This document shows positions 1-10,611 of a DNA stretch of 64,000 nucleotides, in pieces. Origin of the DNA: Parasponia andersonii (taxonomy: Eukaryota > Streptophyta > Magnoliopsida > Rosales > Cannabaceae); assembly GCA_002914805.1 (NCBI GenBank), contig JXTB01000121.1:866592-930591 (forward strand), in the 5' to 3' direction. A program made the translations under genes and the position numbers. Within the stretch, counting starts at the first letter, position 1, and every line of letters starts with the position of its first letter. The notes below the pieces were generated by a model that had not been told where the DNA came from, did no database searches, and saw nothing but the letters and a program-made list of their open reading frames with translations.

Positions 1-665
1 TTGACGTGCCATTTCTTGCCACAGTGATAACACTTGACATTTTTCTTACTTCTTGACTTTGAACTACTATGACTCTGACTCCCACTGGGGCCACATTTCG
101 TTGATCTCCCTCTCATTGTCAAAGCCTCTACTTGCTGTGAACTTGCTAATTTATCTTCCTTGTTCTTATGTCGATTTTCTTCTTCGAGAATAGCAGCTGT
201 AAGATTGTTAAAAACTAGAGTTGTAGCATTGTTGGTCACATTTACGATGAGTTGATCATACAAATCAGGTAGACTCTGAAGTAAGATTTTTGCATGTTCA
301 TTATCCTCTATTTTATGCTCCATTGTTGTGAACTATGAGAGTAGGGTGTTGAGGGTGTTGATGTGGTCGGTCACCGTTGTTAATTCTGCCATTCGAATGG
401 TATAAAGCCTTCTCTTCAAGAAAATTTTTTTGTGAAGCGACTTGGCCTGATACAACTTTGTCAGTGTATCCCATATCTCCTTGGCTGACTTCTTCTCCTC
501 AATACTTGATAGGATTCCATCTGCTGGTGTCAGATTTAAGTTAGCAACAGCATTGCTATCCATCTCGTCCCACCTTTTATCATCAGTAATCTCTGCAGGT
601 CTTTCCCCAATTGCTGCTAGCCAATTATCCTTTCTCAAGATTGCCTTTATTTTCATTTTGCACAA
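1..665 (-). pseudogene. Copia retrotransposon gag fragment (runs off the left edge)
   Basis: Read on the minus strand, one frame runs from about 665 to position 1. It encodes a Ty1/Copia gag (UBN2-type) with the typical stretch around IWDTLTKLYQ. A single in-frame TAG at 333-335 interrupts it, in a place where relatives have glutamine. The frame then continues with KILLQSLPDLYDQLIV and reaches a CCHC zinc knuckle (CYHCGKKWHV) at about 8-40, which in the family binds element RNA. Protease, integrase and RT would lie beyond the left edge. It sits directly downstream of a matching leader, PBS and LTR on the same strand, so it is the 5' end of one element. The open-frame start near 665 is not a proven Met. 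Confidence 0.85.
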
Positions 666-752
666 AAAGAAATTGTTCCCATTAAACTTCTCAATATCAA
701 ATTTTGCCTCTATTTTTGTTCACCACGATTTGTTCAATTGCCACCGTTTCAC

Positions 753-842
753 TATATGTGAATAGCACCATATATGTGAACAGTTTCATATATGTGAATA
801 GTATCGTATACATGAATAGTACCGTATACATGAACAGTACTC
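753..842. repeat. 18-bp tandem repeat, five copies, in the Copia leader
   Basis: Five consecutive 18-bp units begin at 753, 771, 789, 807 and 825. Each is a variant of tatatgtgaatagyaccg with no length changes. The array fills the untranslated leader between the primer binding site and gag of the minus-strand Copia element. Confidence 0.9.
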
Positions 843-851
843 CAACTAATA

Positions 852-863
852 GCTCTGATACCA
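852..863 (-). other. Primer binding site of the minus-strand Copia element
   Basis: On the minus strand this reads TGGTATCAGAGC, the standard plant retrotransposon primer binding site complementary to initiator tRNA-Met. It lies just inside the LTR and fixes the element's orientation and the inner edge of the 5' LTR. Confidence 0.9.
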
Positions 864-866
864 CTA

Positions 867-1447
867 TTAGGAGATTGGCTTTGCGGAAGTGATAACATAC
901 AGCTAAATACGAGTTGAGAAAATTTGGATAAAATGAAAAAAATAAAACATACAAAAGAATTAACGTGGTTCACCCAATTTAGGCTACGTTCACGGATAAG
1001 GCTGTGAAGAATTTCACTATGAAAATGAGATTACAGCTCACTTCTCTCTAAATACAAGGAGAGAACAAATGAACATCTCTCTCTTGAAAAAGGAGAAAAC
1101 ACTCTCTCTAAACAATTTAGGAGAAAACAAGTGGGACACTAAGAGGAATTCCTAGGCTTAAATTCTCTCTTAGAAAGGAAGAGGATTTAAAATGGGATGC
1201 AAAACAAGTGATGAAGCCATCCGTATTTATAGAACTTAAAAGGTGGTGTGAACACCATCTTTTACTATTGTTATTACGGCTGCTCTTTTCATTATTGCTA
1301 TTACGGCTGCTTTTTAACTATTCCTATTGCGGCAGTCCTTTTTACCATTCTTATTGCAGCTACCTTTTCACTGTTCCTATTGCGGCTACCTTTTCACTGT
1401 TCTTATTACGGCTGGTTGGTGAACTGCAATTGTTGATTTGTTCAACA
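867..1447 (-). mobile_element. 5' LTR of the minus-strand Copia element
   Basis: The inner end is set by the adjacent PBS. On the minus strand the LTR would start TGTTGAAC at 1447 and end CTCCTAATA beside the PBS, where a terminal CA would be usual. The inner 150 bases resemble the R-U5 part of Tork-type Copia LTRs (GTAGCC, GAACCACGTTAATTC, TTCCGC). No second LTR is in the window, so the outer boundary is inferred from the TGTT start alone. Confidence 0.6.
1272..1420. repeat. 26-27-bp minisatellite inside the Copia LTR
   Basis: About five and a half units of 26-27 bp, each beginning tattrcggctrcc and continuing through a ttttcactrttcc-like stretch. It lies in the presumed U3 part of the LTR. 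Repeated blocks in U3 are often enhancer-like, but no function is shown here. Confidence 0.8.
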
Positions 1448-3779
1448 TATTAATATGCTTAATCTAGTTTTGGTAACATGATTAAGGGAAAATCTCATAA
1501 AATCACAATCAATTGCCTTTTTGACATTTATATTTAACTCCTTGCAATGGTTCGTGGTTTGTTCCTCTATGTTACAACAATTGTTCATATTGATAGACCG
1601 ATTTGTCCATACACATTATAAGAATCTTTATTTCTTTTTCTCACTTCTTAAATATGATTACGATGTAATCTGTTATACAAATGCTAGGAGATTTGAAAGT
1701 ATTTCTATTCTCTTTGACAATCGTGTTTCAGATTCAACATTTGAATAGGTCTGACTTGATTATAATTGTTAGCCATTATTATTTTTCTTCGATGCTTCAT
1801 GCACAAGAGCAAATTCTTTTGTATTTGTTGAGGTAGATTAGTCCACATGGGCCACCTATTTCGGATATGCTGAGTTGGCATTGGTCCCCAAAACCTTTCT
1901 TGTGGTTAACCTTGGTGGCACTTCAGGTAATTACTATGACTTATTTCGTAGGGGTCATCTTATTAGAATTCAATTCTTTTATTCTTCAACGATGTTTATT
2001 ACTCATTATAATTTTTATTTGTAGGTTACCATAGCTTGTAATGATTTTCCATCTGACATCTTGTGCCAATGTTTTATTGAGGATATATATACATACATGT
2101 GTCATACAATTTGATATTTGGACTAATTTTTTAGTCTGAATTTTCGAATTCTTGAAGTTAGCATTTAATATGATTCTACTTGTGTGGTTGGATTTAAATG
2201 ATTCGTCTTTGCATTGATAGACAAATTTATTTTCTAAACATAATAGATGGAAATGGTTAAAAAAAAAAAAAAGTGAAACAAGCTACAAGCTAGTTGCATT
2301 AGTTATAGTAAGAGATTTTGCAAGAGGTATAGCTGAAACTCATAACTAAAATTCCTTAAATAAAGTTACGAAAAAACAATTGGTTGTGTCCTTTTGGTTC
2401 GTATTATGCTGTCAAGGTTCGGATTCTGAGAAATTTTTCCTGATTACGTCCTTTTGGTTGATTATGGTTCTGGGTTTATGGCATTTTCTGTTCTGAAAGT
2501 TTAGCTTTCTGGGTTTTCAGAAAGACATACAGACGAGTTCCCTGCCATGACTTGTGTAAGTCTAGGATTCACAGAGAAGTTATGTGAGATAGCAAAAGTA
2601 CATTAAAACATTTAGATCTTGAGAACTTCAGTATCATTCCAATTTCAAAGTGTCTTTAAGAAACTTACACTTTTACAGGATTTGAGGGTAGAACTAGTAT
2701 CAATCTGAAGATTCTAGTCTTAAAGAAAGTTAATAATTCATGAGCAAGACTTGCTGAAACTAACTTTTGTGTTTTTTGCTTTTAGATTTGTTTTTATGAT
2801 TCAATAGACTTTTCACTTGGGATTTTTTATTTGACAGACTTTACCAGATACAAAGAAAAATCAAAACAATTTGCTTATGGCATATTCTAGATTATTAATA
2901 TATTATTTTTCAAATCCTCTTGTTTTACTTTATCATTTTTTCCCTTTTTATTGAACGCCTCTCTGATTGCAGGCATTAGAAATGCAAGGAAAATCTGATG
3001 AAACAATATCAGAGCTGTCAAAAATGTCTGCTTTTGCAAATATTCCCTCATGAGTTTTCCATATGTGTTACGATTTAAGCATTATGTCTTGAAAATTATT
3101 TGATCAAAGTGAAAAAGGATTATGCGTATATTTTGCAGAAGTTTCCTTGTTTAACTTTATTGGATTAGAGAAAATTATTACATTAATTTTCCATGTTTTA
3201 TCTTCTTGGCGTTGTGCGCTTTGGGGAGCAAAGGTAGTATAGTTTCTCTGCTTTCAAGTTTACAAGTAGTATCTCTGTCCAACTTTTGGGTTTTAATGGG
3301 TATATGGGTGTAACTTTGTCTCAATAAGAATTTTAAAATATAGTCTTTATATTTGGAAGTATTGAAGTTACTTTTAATTGCAAGTTCTCTTTTTTGTGTG
3401 AACGAAGTTTTAATTTTTGGCCAACTCCTAGGCTATATCATAATTACTTCATTGTTTTGTTCCATTGCAGCTCTATGTACTAGTGAGTTTTCTATAAAGA
3501 ACATACGAAGCACAAGTCTTAGCATCTTTTTGTGAAGAACTTTTGATTATGCAATATGTAAACCTTTAGAGAGTACAAGTTACAACTATATGTAATTCTT
3601 TATAACTAGAATATTATATTAAACTTACATTATGTTATTGAAATGTATTTTATTAGTATTAATTTGCGAATTGTGTCATTTGTACTAAAATTTCTTTTGT
3701 AGAATATTATATATTTATAGATATAAAAGTGTTAGATTAATGATCTTATTGAATACGACAATTCAAAATAATATTACAT
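1448..3779. other. AT-rich region without a recognisable gene; two exon-like scraps
   Basis: No long frame or known family is visible. Two pieces look like relics of spliced coding sequence. At about 1841-1915 an open stretch reads TYFGYAELALVPKTFLVVNL and runs into a GTAATT donor-like site. At about 2974-3054 a pyrimidine tract and CAG precede an open stretch beginning ALEMQGKSDETISELSKM that ends in TGA. I do not recognise either. Confidence 0.35.
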
Positions 3780-4127
3780 ATTCACAACATTAAAAAAAAA
3801 AAGCTATAAAAGCAATTTAACAGTGGGTAAAGAAAGTTATTAAAATAGTTTCAGAGCATTCAAAAAGGGCTATGAATGTATTTTACGGTATTTACAAAAT
3901 ATTATTAATAACTTTTTATAGCATTCAATAAACACTATCGAAGACTTTGTACAACAGTAGGAAAAGGCTATAAAAAAAGTCTTTGATAGCACACATGATA
4001 GCACTACAAAAACGCTATAATAAAGGGAGGCCTTTAATAGCGAGAGTTGTCTTAGTATGCATTTGAATGTTATAAAAACCTTTCATAGTATTTTTGCTTG
4101 TTATCAAATCCAATTTTTCTTATAGTG
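3780..4127 (-). mobile_element. CACTA-like terminal and subterminal fragment
   Basis: On the minus strand the block begins CACTATAAGAAAAATTG (4111-4127), matching the CACTA-superfamily end CACTACAAGAAAA. Inside it the words gctataaaag, gatagc and ctataa recur in both orientations over about 300 bases, as in CACTA subterminal repeats. A second CACTACAAAAACGC on the plus strand at 4002 could be the other end of a tiny derivative, but no matching 3-bp duplication flanks the pair. No transposase is present. Confidence 0.45.
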
Positions 4128-4439
4128 TACAAAAATTTAAGCACACAAATAATCATGATACTAAATATTTTTAAAGAGTTATTTCACATAAACTCACAAA
4201 AATATCATCGTCTCGTTAGTTAACCTCTATCAAAAGCTCCAAACAATACACAAACAAAGAACTAAACAAAAGATAAATACAAACTACGAAAGAAAGAAAG
4301 AAACTGAATGAACTAAAATAAAACAAAGAGAAAATAATTTAAAAGTTTAACTAATTGAAATGCTTACGAAGACAAAACATGTAAGTGCTCAAAACTTCCT
4401 CCAAACTTAAAGTGTGCATTGTCCCTAATGTACTAAATA

Positions 4440-5161
4440 TGAAATGAAAAGGAGGAACATGCACTTACCTGATCGAAGGCCACTCAGTCGGCCTCCAAAC
4501 TGTAGTGGTCGCCAAATTGATCGCTTTCAACTATCAGTGGTGGTGGCAGCAATGCCAAACAAGGGAAGTTTTTTTTTTCGAGCCTGTGGTGCCACGGCCC
4601 CAAAAAGTGGTATTGGAGTGCCAAGACTTGGAAAAAAATTAAAAGTTTTTTTTTTCGGTAAGGTGGCATTGTGGTGCTATAACCTAGGTACCGACATATA
4701 TTTGGTGCCGCTGTGCTAATTTTTAGCATTGGGGTGCCAAGTTTCTACTTGTGGCACCCCAGAATGGCATTGAGGCTCCATTTTTGACCCTCTGAGGCAC
4801 CATCCACTGGATAAATCACAAAATTTGGCACTGGAATGCCGTTTAATGGCGTTGGGGTGCCAACACCTGGAAATTTTACAACTTTTGATGCTGGGGCACT
4901 ATTGTGGCACTGGGGCACCAAGTTTCTATTTGTAGCGCCTTGGATTGGCACTGGAGCACCAAATTGAACTCTTGAGGTGCCAAAATATCAATTCTCCTCG
5001 AATTTTCTTCATTCAAGCTCTTCCACTAGCACCTTCACTAATTTGTCTTTAACACAATCACAACAAAATAACTTAAAAATATGCTTCTTTCTTTATTAAC
5101 ATTCTTGGGTTGTCTCCCATGTAGTGCTTGTTTAACGTCCCTAGCTTGACATTGCCACTCC
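4440..5161 (-). mobile_element. Post-integrase region of an Athila-like Gypsy element, rich in GTGCC/GGCAC words
   Basis: Read on the minus strand it follows the integrase tail. Near 5100-5160 it has the string typical of Athila-type elements after pol (GTCAAGCTAGGGACGTTAAA, then GGGAGACAACCCAAG). From about 4990 to 4590 it is packed with short words such as ggcactggggtgcc, ggcattgaggc and ggcactggagcacc spaced every 20-50 bases. No coding frame is convincing; the open frames here are short and repetitive. Confidence 0.5.
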
Positions 5162-5356
5162 TTATGGAGGATTGGATGAGGCAAAGGATGATTTAGCTCG
5201 ATTAAGATCTCCTCCTAGGTAACCCTTGAGCTTTTGAACATTCACCTTGATTCTTCTAGTTGCACCACATGGAGACACATTAGTTTCTTTAAATAGCCCT
5301 AAGCATCTTACCTTGAGCTTGCCTGGAAAAAGTTTTAGACAAGATGAACCAAGCAC
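5162..5356 (-). pseudogene. Gypsy (Athila/Tat-like) integrase C-terminal remnant
   Basis: A 64-codon minus-strand frame contains LKLFPGKLKVRCLGLF and, further on, IKVNVQKLKGYLGGDLNR. This is the conserved tail of Ty3/Gypsy integrases (PGKL-R-GPF, then the KVNGQRLK-Y motif). The rest of pol is absent; the sequence above 5400 looks like LTR rather than integrase core, so an internal deletion is likely. The first Met is not a real start. Confidence 0.75.
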
Positions 5357-5399
5357 ATCTCTTGGTCCTGGTTCAAAGTGATGATCACCATGCTTCTTT

Positions 5400-6029
5400 T
5401 TCTTTATCCTTTATTTCCTTTCTTTAGTGTTATTTTCTTCCTTGGAATGGCTTTAGAACCCTTTGGCTACTAGGATTTTCGTCCCCTCCTCCCCTTTCAG
5501 ATGAGTTCAGGAGAGTTTAAATACAAGAAGCCAACTAGCCATAATCTAAGAATTTAGCAACATGTTCTACACTTTGTGGCACTGCGACGCTAAGACGATC
5601 AAGCTGGTGGTGCTATAGTGCTGGAAAGTGACACTATAGTGCCACAATACCCAAGAGACGATGTTATGGCAACATGCCATTAATCCCGTGGTGCTGCGGC
5701 GCTGTGGAGTGGTGCCACAATGCCAAGTTCCTGGAACTTCTTGCACTGCAGTGCCAACTTGGTGCCGTAATGCCAGTTCTACCTAATTCATTCTCGTTTA
5801 ATAGCACTGCTACATACTGCTAAGATGTTATTCACTTGTATACGCTTGCAATTGATCAAAATTACCTAGTTTTAGCATTACTTTCACTTGAAAAGCCAGA
5901 ATTCTCCTCTCAATGACTTCTCACCTAAGATATGCAACAAAAACAAGAAAATAAGTAAAAAGAGCTCAAAGACGAGTAATTTTTAAGCTCGAAAGGATAG
6001 TAAAGATAAGTATAAAATGTACTTATCAA
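5400..6029 (-). mobile_element. LTR-like block of the Athila-like Gypsy
   Basis: On the minus strand it begins TGATAAGTACATTTTATAC at 6029. It includes a TATA-like GTATTTAAACTC near 5520 and a purine tract (GGGGAGGAGGGGACG) downstream. Between 5570 and 5780 it shares the GTGCC/GGCAC word pattern with the 4.6-5.0 kb block, which links the two. The inner edge near 5400 is uncertain, and no second LTR copy is present to prove the boundaries. Confidence 0.35.
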
Positions 6030-6060
6030 CAAGTTCAATTTGAAATAGTACCCGAAAAAT

Positions 6061-6732
6061 GATCTTGAAATGGAACAAATGCAAAACATTCCAGATGCTT
6101 CTGTTATTGGAAGCCTTATATATACTTAGGTCTGTACAAAACCTGACATTACATATTCTATTAGGATATTAGAAAGATATCAGAGTAATCCAGATATTGA
6201 CCATTGGAATCTAGAAAGAAAAAGATGAAATACCTTCAAGGAATGAAGGATTACATACTAATGTATAGATAGACTGATAATCTGGAGGTAATTGGCTACT
6301 CCGATTTTGATTTTTGTGTTGATTCTCGAAAATCAACTTCTGGATACAATTTTATGTTTGCCAATGGAGCTGTATCTTGGAGAAGTCCAAAGAAGACTTT
6401 CACTGCTACTTCCACTATGGACCTGAGTTCGTATCTTATTTTGAGGCTACATCCCAAATGTATAGATGAAGAGTTTCATTTCTGAGCTTAAAATTATAGA
6501 TTCAATTTCTAGGCCGTTAAAAATATACTGTGACAATTCAACAATAATATTTATGGCTAAAAACAACAAAAGTAGTAGTCAAAGTAAACACATCGACATT
6601 AAGTATTTAGCCATAAGGGAACATATTAAAGATAAAATAATGGTTATTGAGCGTATTTGCATTGAATTGATGATTTCTAATCCTTTGACTAAAGGAATGC
6701 TACCATTGAAATTTAACGATAATGTAGAATGA
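6061..6732 (+). pseudogene. Copia RT/RNase H C-terminal remnant
   Basis: The plus strand carries broken Copia polyprotein sequence. It includes SVIGSLIYT-like and RPDITYSIRILERYQSNPD segments, a GYSDFDF/DSRKSTSGY-type RNase H motif near 6290-6350, and an open tail 6466-6732 with KIYCDNSTIIFMAKN, KHIDIKYLAIREHIKDK and NPLTKGM. These are the RNase H and terminal motifs of Copia pol. Several frameshifts and stops lie between 6130 and 6466. The 200 bases after the stop may be its 3' tail, ending where the neighbouring Gypsy is truncated. Confidence 0.85.
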
Positions 6733-6936
6733 ATGGGACTTGGTTCATTCATGTGATTTTCCCTGTAAGAATGCATGTAATTTAAAACTCTATTATGTGA
6801 TATTTTATCATATTCAATTTTCTTTGTGTACACATTAATTGAATTTGAGAAATATTATTATTGATTAGACCAAGAATAGACATATGGTTTATTCATTAAG
6901 ATAATATGAGCTAGTGTTTATACAGACATAATATTC

Positions 6937-9818
6937 TGTAACGTCTCTCAGTGTCATTAAGCTTGCAGCTTTCATAAGCAATTGGACACCCTTCTTGCAT
7001 TAGTACTCCGCCAATAGTAAAGTCAGAGACATCTGTGTGAAGCTCATATACCTTAGAGTGGTCAGGTAAACTAAGAATCGGCTCTTCGCTTACTGCCTTC
7101 TTCAGGTCTTTGAATGAGACTTGACATTCAGGTGTCCACTCCCAAGTAGGTTAGTAAGTGACACTGCTCTTACTAAGTATAACTTGATATACTGTCTATA
7201 GTAGTTCACAAGTCCGAGGAAAGATCTCAATTCTTGCACCTTAGTAGGAGGTCTCTACTCTTAGATGGCTTGCACCTTGGCTTCATCCATCACAAATTTC
7301 TCATCCTTTATCTTATGTCCTAGGAACATCACTTCCTCTTGGATGAAGGAACATTTCTCCTTCTTGATGAATAATTAGTTTTCCCTCAAGACCTTGAACA
7401 CCTTCTTCAAATACTCTAGGTGCTCTTCCATAGTCTTACTATAGATGACTATATCATCAAGATAGACTACCATGAACTGATCAAGGTAGAGATGGAATAA
7501 CTTATTCATAAGGGCACAAAAGGTAACAGGTGCATTGGTAAGACCAAATGGCATAACTAGGAACTCATAAGCACTATACCTTGTCACACATGTGATCTTA
7601 GGCTCATCTCCATCTACTATGTATACTTGGTAGTATCCCGAGCACAGATCAAGCTTTGAGAAATATCTAGCATTCCCAAGTTGATCGAACAAGTCCAGCA
7701 ATAAGCGGGATAGGGTACTTGTTCTTTACCGTCACCTTGTTAAGAGCTCGGTAATCAATGTACATCCTTAGTGAGCCATCTTTCTTTTTCTGGAACAACA
7801 CCAGGACACTGAAAAGAGCTTTGGAAGGCCTGATGAAACCCGCATCAAGTAACTCCTTTAGTTATTTCCAGAGTTCCACTAACTCCTGAGAGGGACTCAT
7901 TGCGGGTGGCCTCGTGCCTGGCTCAAGTTCGATTTCATGATCCACCTCTCTCCTAGGTGGAAATTGCTTGGGCAGGGCATCAGGTATCATATCTTAGAAT
8001 TCATCGAAGACAACATGCACCTCCATGGGTAAGTCTCCTTGAAGTTCCAACTCTTCATCATCGTGCTCCTTTTGGATGGCTAAGTAATTCTCTTCCTCCC
8101 TTCTCAAGCCCTTCTTGAGTTGAAGTGTAGAGAGTACTTTGTTTCCTGCTTCTGTGGACCACTCCGTTGGTATCACACAAGCCTTTTCACCATCTATGAT
8201 GCACATAGAGTTGGCAAAGAGAACAAAGAATGCCTGTACAGCATCAAGGCACTCTAAACTAAGCACCACCGCAAAGCCGTCCATTGGCACCACTGATAGG
8301 TCAAGTTGGCCAGCCCATGCACCTAGGCTAGCCTTAACACCATGAGTAACCCTATCGATGGGGTGTGCTACTGAGTTTACTTCCATGAGGGAGTCTCCTC
8401 TATTGGACACTGTCAAGCCCAACCACCTAGCTTCCTCAACAGAGACAAAGTTGTGAGATGCACCCGTGTCAACCAAGGCTTTAGTGGCCTTGCCATTGAT
8501 TATTGCATCCACAAAGAGTAGGCCCTTAACTTATGAATTAGGGGTCGATTGTAAGGCGTTAAGGAGTTACAAGGAACCAACATATGCACCACTATCTTCC
8601 TTATCACCTCCTTTTTGGCTTGGCTCGAAGGCAATTAAGGCACTAAGAGCTTTCTTTTTAGGACACTCGCGTGCCCAATGTGGCTCATCACAAAGGAAGC
8701 ACTTGACTTTTGGCTTGTAGAAGTCACGGTCTTCCTTCTCCTTGCTTGTAGGAGGAACAATCTTTATTCTATTTTCCTCCTTTTGTTTGCTCTCCTCCAC
8801 TCTTTACTCCATCACCTTTCTTGTGATTGGCCTTAGAATGGTCCTTGTTGGTAGAGTAATCAACAAAGCTTTCAGCTACCACAATAGTATCAGCCAAGTC
8901 CTGGACACCATGGCACTTAAGCTCTAACTTAGCCCAATTTTGAAGACCATCCATGAATAAGAATAGTGCATCTTTATATGAAGTGTCAGGGACTTCAAGC
9001 AAGAATGTGATATACTCTTTCACGTAGTCTCTAACACTGTCAGATTGTTTGAGGCGGTGAAGACAGCCTCTCGCCTACTCTTCGGCATTCTTGTGGAAGA
9101 ATTGCCTTCTTAGCTCCCTCTTGAAGTCATCAAAGGTGGCTATAGTACACACCCCTCGTTGCATCTCTTCGTGTCTCTACCTCCACCATAGCATGGCGGT
9201 ATCAGTTAGATACAAGGCAGTATTACGAATTTTACCGGCATCATCCGTCACATCGACAGTCTCGAAGTATTACTCGAGTCCGTATAGGAAGTTCTCAACT
9301 TCCCTAGCATTGCGAGTACCATTGAAAATCTTTGGTTTAGGCACCTTGACCTTTCTTACCTCAATAATTATTATGGTGGTCAGCCCTATGGCCACCGCTC
9401 ACTTGCATAAAGTAAGATCACTACCCATCTCATCTACTCTAAGTAAAATATTAGTGAGTTCTCTTTGGAAAAGATCTCGTACTTTGACAATCTCTGAATG
9501 AAAAGACTCAATCTCGTACCTTAAGTCAGCCTCTAGCCCACCAAGCGCATCTTTGATACCGCTGTGGATCTCGACATCCTCGGTCTCCAAACCATCATAA
9601 TGGCCATCTAGATCATTTACACGCTCGCCCAAGTTGGACTCTAGTTAGGATATTCTAGCTTCCAAGCTAGTCACCACGCCCCTCGACTTACCGTGGGTAG
9701 TACCCTTCTTCCCTTCATCATGCCCACGTGTAGAAGCATCAACTTCAACGGGGTTAGGAGTTACAACTATAGTCTTCATATAGACAATGGAACTACCAAG
9801 ATAAAACAAGTAACCAAA
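6937..9818 (-). pseudogene. Ty3/Gypsy gag-protease-RT-RNase H remnant
   Basis: On the minus strand, from high to low coordinates: a gag N-terminus (9399-9632), gag core (8769-9023), a CCHC knuckle CFLCDEPHWARECPKKK (8567-8800), retropepsin with the ALVDTGASHNFVS active site (7994-8512), RT with FSKLDLCSGYYQV, MPFGLTNAP and the YLDDIVIYS catalytic motif (7375-7701), and the start of RNase H (GGVLMQEG-PIAYES) near 6940-7030. Gag to RT is largely one family-consistent reading but is cut by several in-frame stops and a few frameshifts. It ends abruptly at about 6937 against the Copia remnant, so the rest of RNase H, integrase and the 3' LTR are gone. Confidence 0.9.
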
Positions 9819-9830
9819 GCTCTGATACTA
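9819..9830 (-). other. Primer binding site of the Gypsy element
   Basis: On the minus strand it reads TAGTATCAGAGC, one base off the tRNA-Met-i primer site TGGTATCAGAGC. It is separated by 3 bases from the LTR end (GTGACA). Confidence 0.8.
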
Positions 9831-9833
9831 CGC

Positions 9834-10450
9834 TGTCACGACCCTAGCCTCAAACTAAACAATCGTGCAGTACTTAACACAGTCTGTCCCACTAAGTCAG
9901 CCTACTAACACTCAAGAAATGGACTTAGAGTAAGATGTGAGACAAAGTGGTAAGGATAAAAAAGTTTAGGTGAATAAAAACTTTATATTACTCTTAGAAT
10001 GCTTACAACTCTCACAAATAGGACTTATGTACAAATAAATCCAAGAAATCTTTTATATAGGCAAAGCCTAAACCAACCAAGGGTTATGATCGTGCCAAGT
10101 TGCATGATTTTACAAAAGGTCTAGAATATTCTCAAATAAAGTGGTAATATCTACAAAAATATTCACATAGAGAAATCTAGAACAAGCATGACCTAGATAT
10201 TTCTAGGAGATTTACTCATAATCTTGGCTCTTCTAAGTCATTCTAGAAGTTTCTAGGATCATCTAACCCATCTAGCATTATCCGGTCTTGTCTAAAACCT
10301 TCTAAGACTTAGTAGCGCCATCTAGAGTTTTCTAGCACATCCAAGACCTCTCTTGCTCATTCTAGAAATATCCACTATATTCTAGGACCTTCCTCTATCC
10401 TTTTGGGTGAGTAGTATATATAAAAGATCTTAGAGCCATAAGTAGCAACA
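9834..10450 (-). mobile_element. 5' LTR of the Gypsy element
   Basis: On the minus strand it starts TGTTGCTACTTATGG at 10450 and ends GGGTCGTGACA at 9834 (617 bp, TG...CA), immediately before the PBS. A TATA box (TTTATATATAC, about 10414-10424) lies some 30 bases inside the outer end. Between 10120 and 10370 it is full of TTCTAGAA-like words, including a perfect heat-shock-element trimer at 10241-10253. Confidence 0.8.
10241..10253. promoter_or_regulatory. Heat-shock-element-like motif in the Gypsy LTR
   Basis: TTCTAGAAGTTTC fits nTTCnnGAAnnTTCn exactly. Inverted dimers GAATATTC (10124-10131) and TTCTAGAA (10360-10367) lie nearby. The match is seen in the sequence; regulation by heat is inferred from what such elements do in other LTRs. 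Confidence 0.45.
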
Positions 10451-10611
10451 TTTAGATTTTGGGGAGCTAAATGAACGAGGCGTAATAATATGCAAAAAAG
10501 AATGACTCATTGCCCTGTACCCTAAAAACTAGTAAAATGGAAAATGAAAAGGCAATAGCATCAAGGAAATTTTCCTTGCCATATATCCTCCTTTACCAGC
10601 ATCATAGAGTC

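Noticed and set aside
9091..9501. 136-codon plus-strand frame
   Set aside because: It is the reverse shadow of the Gypsy gag on the minus strand, which has family features; this frame has none.
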